Positions 5,916 to 8,438 of a stretch of DNA of 8,438 nt are shown here, piece by piece. The notes below the pieces were generated by a model that made no database searches, had not been told where the DNA came from, and worked only from the letters and a program-made list of their open reading frames with translations. Source of the DNA: Spirochaetia bacterium (GTDB taxonomy: Bacteria > Spirochaetota > Spirochaetia > Treponematales > Breznakiellaceae); NCBI GenBank assembly GCA_025997795.1, contig BNVB01000085.1:1-8438 (forward strand), written 5' to 3'. Position 1 is the stretch's first letter; each line of letters opens with the position of its first letter. A program made the position numbers and the translations under genes.

Positions 5916-6996
5916 TATTGTATTTCGCTCGTAATCTTTGGGACATTATTTCCATCTCTTTGAATTGCCCCATATCAAGCCAATCATTTCCTGAAACGGG
6001 AAACACACCTACCTTCTTATTTTCAGCAATATATTTTCGTGCTAAATCAGGCATATCAATATATTCACCAGAAAGATTATTAATTACCTCTGGTTCAAGA
6101 ATATAAACACCAACATTTATTAGAAACGAAAAACTTGGTTTTTCTTGTAAGCTCTGAATTAAACCATCACTGTCTGCATTAATAGTACCATAAGGGACTG
6201 GAAATTCTTTAATTGCACCTACAAAAGTGATAAGATTTCCTTCTTTTTTGTGCCACTTGTATATACATGAAAAATCGGTTTCAACCAGAATATCGCAATT
6301 AGAGACAATACAAGTATTCTTTATTTTATTCTTAAGTAAATAAAGTCCACCGGCAGTTCCCAAGAAGCTGTTTTCCGTTTCAAATTGTAAAGCATATTCC
6401 TTATGGATATCATTATAATATGCTTTTATCATTTCGCTTTTATAATTAAGAATTATAATAAAATTTCTACAATCAAATTTAATGAAGCTATTAATAACAC
6501 GGGTACATATTGGAATATCTTCAATCGGAATCAGGGCTTTGGGTAAAATTTTTGTGATGGGATGTAAACGTTCTCCTTTACCACCTGCCATAATAACTAC
6601 CGCTGTCCCGTTAGGTAGTTGTTGGCTTGGATGAATTTTGTTTGTGTTGTTTGTCCAGTATGCTATTTTTATAATTTGCTTGCGTTGATTAAGAATGGGG
6701 TATACTAAAAGACTTCGTGATTTAATTTGTTCTTTGAGCTCCTTTTCTTGGCCATCCGTAAAAGAAACAGGGGAAGGATTCATTGCCTTGCTGACTGGAT
6801 CATTTAGTTTGCCATTATTGAGAATAAAACGCCTCATGTCGCCATCACTGAAAACTCCAAGCAGTGTATTGTTCAGATCCACAACAAAAACAGTACGGTG
6901 TCCTGTAATTTGAATTTTTTCTATAGCATCCCTAACTGGGATTGAAGGAAAAACAAGAAACTTTTTTGCATCTTCAAAAATGATAGAATCGTCCAT
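5908..6996 (-). CDS. CBS-domain sugar-1-phosphate nucleotidyltransferase (PtmE-like)
   Basis: This 362-residue protein has two parts. Residues 1 to about 120 form a CBS-domain pair, with VRDAIEKIQITGHRTVFVVD, then GVFSDGDMRRFIL at 47-59, then a second, degenerate unit. Such modules usually bind adenine nucleotides or regulate the attached enzyme. Residues about 130-360 form a nucleotidyltransferase: VVIMAGGKGERLHPIT at 133-148 with Lys153 in LPK as the phosphate-binding loop, SNCDIL at 232-237 with Asp235 as probable metal ligand, EKP at 285-287, INVGVYIL at 293-300, and WLDMG near the end. The same domain order occurs in Campylobacter PtmE, which makes GDP-glucosamine at the start of the legionaminic pathway, so activation of an amino-sugar phosphate is the likely role. 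Whether it uses GTP or UTP cannot be decided here. The ATG shares one base with the stop of the thiamine-diphosphate enzyme (TAATG), a strong coupling signal. Confidence 0.88.
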   Translation of the reverse strand: MDDSIIFEDAKKFLVFPSIPVRDAIEKIQITGHRTVFVVDLNNTLLGVFSDGDMRRFILNNGKLNDPVSKAMNPSPVSFTDGQEKELKEQIKSRSLLVYPILNQRKQIIKIAYWTNNTNKIHPSQQLPNGTAVVIMAGGKGERLHPITKILPKALIPIEDIPICTRVINSFIKFDCRNFIIILNYKSEMIKAYYNDIHKEYALQFETENSFLGTAGGLYLLKNKIKNTCIVSNCDILVETDFSCIYKWHKKEGNLITFVGAIKEFPVPYGTINADSDGLIQSLQEKPSFSFLINVGVYILEPEVINNLSGEYIDMPDLARKYIAENKKVGVFPVSGNDWLDMGQFKEMEIMSQRLRAKYNNE

Positions 6997-8438
6997 TAAT
7001 ATTTCATTAACCTTTCGATTTCTTCTTTATTTAGGAATGGATACATATCATGCAAAGCTGCGGGACTTGATATCCCGTCATTTATTCTTGAAACCACCTT
7101 TGGGAGCGAAGGATTATCAGTTTTTTGTTTTATTTCTAATATACAATAATTTGTTTTTGAAAAGAGCCATTTTAATGACAATCCAATATTGCCATTTGTA
7201 GCACAAGTTTTATATTCAAAACCAAAGGCTATTGCCAACTTTTTTAAATTAGGAAAACTTATGCCGCTTTCTTTTGTGCAACCGAACATTTTTCCGTAAA
7301 AATAATTTTTACATGTTTCTTGTATGCCGGCATACCCACCATTGGAAAAGATAACAATCTTAACAGCCAGTTTATTGTGAATAATTGTTTGCAGTTCTTG
7401 CATGTTCATCATAAAACTGCCATCGCCGGTAACAAGAACAACAGCTTTCTTTGATGCGATACTAATTCCTATCGCTGCCGGTATATCATAACCCATCGCC
7501 CCATAATTTATGTTATTAAGTGTTCTTTGTTTTTTTTTGGTTATACCATTTTGAATACGCGCGCCTGTCCCAGAATTATTTCCCAAAACCGTAATATTGT
7601 CTTCCGGTTCATATTTAGAATAGTATTTCCAAAAATTATAAGCGTTTACGGGTTCCTCATTTTTTCCAGTTGCATTTTCAAAAGGATCAAAATATCTTTT
7701 TAGATAATTACAATGGTTTATCCAAGTGTCAAGCGCTTTTATTTTTGTATTAGTTTTAATAGTGATATCAAAAAATGATTTGATATCCGCATGTAAAAAT
7801 TTGTAAATTCTTAACCCGGGTTTCTTTGATTCATTTTCATCAATATCAATCATAATTATTTTTGCTCTTGGGGCAAAATTTTCAAGTGAAAACCCGGTTT
7901 GCTTATAGCGAAATCCGCATCCAAGCGCTAAAATAACGTCAGAACTTTGTAAGATAATATTTCCGGATCGTGTTCCTAAAATCCCGGATGAACCAAAATA
8001 CAAAGGATGTTCCCAATACATAATATCAGGATTGCATGATGCGCCAATAACAGGAATTTCAAGAAGTGATAACATTTTCAGAAATTTTTCTTTATGTAGA
8101 ACGGTAATGGCGTTTCCCGCAAGGATACATGGCTTTTCTGAGTGTCTTAATAAATTAAAAACACCTTCTATATCCTCTCTATTACATTCTAAAATTGTTT
8201 CTTCTGGTAAGACAGGCAGTAATTTTGATTCATCAATAATAGCGCATTGAATATCTAATGGAATATCAAGCCAGACTGGTCCTTTCCTTCCTGACATTGC
8301 GATGTTTATTGCCAATTGTGTTTCCTGTTTAATACTCAGAGGGTCTAAAACCATCTTTGAATATTTTGTCATTGTTCTTACAGTATTGATGATATCAAAT
8401 TCTTGTTCTCCACGTTGCCGAAGCGGTAATCCGGAATG
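6996..8438 (-). CDS. Thiamine-diphosphate-dependent acetolactate-synthase-like enzyme (5' end outside window)
   Basis: The reading frame is open to the right edge. The first ATG inside the window (8372) is internal, because the 22 codons above it (GLPLRQRGEQEFDIINTVRTMTKY as the frame reads through) match the family's conserved region before the central domain. About 480 codons are visible, and roughly 100 N-terminal residues, including the glutamate that activates the cofactor, are missing. Landmarks counted from 8372: GRKGPVWLDIPLDIQ at 28-42 ends the pyrimidine-binding domain; the central domain carries GSSGILGTRSGN near 127-138 and ALGCGFRYKQTGF; the pyrophosphate domain has NYGAMGYDIPAAIG at 289-302 and GDG at 316-318 with Asn344 in SNGG, the thiamine-diphosphate/Mg2+ motif. 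The C-terminus (PAALHDMYPFLNKEEIERLM) resembles relatives found in polysaccharide loci rather than biosynthetic IlvB. The reaction is unknown: joining a two-carbon unit from pyruvate to a keto-sugar (as YerE does) or another carboligation or decarboxylation are possible. Confidence 0.87.
   Translation of the reverse strand, partial: HSGLPLRQRGEQEFDIINTVRTMTKYSKMVLDPLSIKQETQLAINIAMSGRKGPVWLDIPLDIQCAIIDESKLLPVLPEETILECNREDIEGVFNLLRHSEKPCILAGNAITVLHKEKFLKMLSLLEIPVIGASCNPDIMYWEHPLYFGSSGILGTRSGNIILQSSDVILALGCGFRYKQTGFSLENFAPRAKIIMIDIDENESKKPGLRIYKFLHADIKSFFDITIKTNTKIKALDTWINHCNYLKRYFDPFENATGKNEEPVNAYNFWKYYSKYEPEDNITVLGNNSGTGARIQNGITKKKQRTLNNINYGAMGYDIPAAIGISIASKKAVVLVTGDGSFMMNMQELQTIIHNKLAVKIVIFSNGGYAGIQETCKNYFYGKMFGCTKESGISFPNLKKLAIAFGFEYKTCATNGNIGLSLKWLFSKTNYCILEIKQKTDNPSLPKVVSRINDGISSPAALHDMYPFLNKEEIERLMKY

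Noticed and set aside
7530..7538. A nine-base A run (coding strand) in the thiamine-diphosphate enzyme as a third switch
   Set aside because: It encodes three lysines in a continuous conserved frame. A-runs of this size are ordinary in AT-rich coding DNA, although rare slippage there is possible.
6996..8372. Taking the ATG at 8372 as the real start of the thiamine-diphosphate enzyme
   Set aside because: The frame stays open to 8438 and the upstream codons (RQRGEQEFDIINTVRTMTKY) match the conserved family region, so the gene is cut by the window edge.
1..8438. CRISPR arrays, tRNA/rRNA genes, insertion sequences, attachment sites and hairpin terminators
   Set aside because: Reading both strands I saw no spaced direct repeats, cloverleaf, transposase motifs, or GC stem followed by a T-run outside coding sequence.

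Overview
The window is one tightly packed gene train. All eight or nine genes are on the minus strand, so transcription runs from high to low coordinates. Together they encode part of a pathway for a nonulosonic acid (a sialic-acid-like nine-carbon sugar), most likely of the legionaminic type, for decorating a surface glycan or flagellin. The DNA is AT-rich and Shine-Dalgarno motifs are sparse; most genes are joined by 1-8 nt overlaps. The sequence suggests a low-GC Gram-negative or spirochaete-like bacterium, but no gene here fixes the phylum. There are no RNA genes, insertion sequences, CRISPR arrays or clear terminators, and no gene-free stretch longer than about 65 nt.

Layout in order of transcription. 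The right edge (8438-6996) holds an acetolactate-synthase-like thiamine-diphosphate enzyme whose true start lies outside the window. Next come a CBS-domain/sugar nucleotidyltransferase of the PtmE kind (6996-5908), a soluble NDP-HexNAc 4,6-dehydratase (5915-4698), a LegC-family aminotransferase (4690-3539), a NeuD/LegH/PglD-type N-acyltransferase (3542-2898), a first formyltransferase (about 2854-2096), a NeuB/LegI-type synthase (2103-1105), a second, divergent formyltransferase (1108-218), and the first ~40 codons of a PIG-L/LmbE-type deacetylase (215 leftward).

How they work together (inference from families). The nucleotidyltransferase activates an amino sugar, the dehydratase makes the 4-keto-6-deoxy sugar, LegC aminates C4, and the acyltransferase and/or a formyltransferase acylates that amine. 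An epimerase not in the window would release the free hexose, and the NeuB/LegI enzyme condenses it with phosphoenolpyruvate. The second formyltransferase and the PIG-L protein could exchange acyl groups on an amine. The hydrolysing epimerase, CMP-transferase and glycosyltransferase are not present here. The role of the thiamine-diphosphate enzyme is open; two-carbon branching of a keto-sugar is one possibility.

The most interesting signals are two poly-G tracts (poly-C on the coding strand). One (C9) lies at the 3' end of the acyltransferase gene. Changing its length by +1 or -2 extends the protein 16 codons past the tract to a TGATG junction exactly at the formyltransferase start. The other (C13) breaks the PIG-L gene after 40 codons and is followed by an odd stretch almost free of C on the plus strand, which may be a contig-end artefact. 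Either slipped-strand phase variation or assembly/sequencing error could explain them; the first tract has better support as biology.
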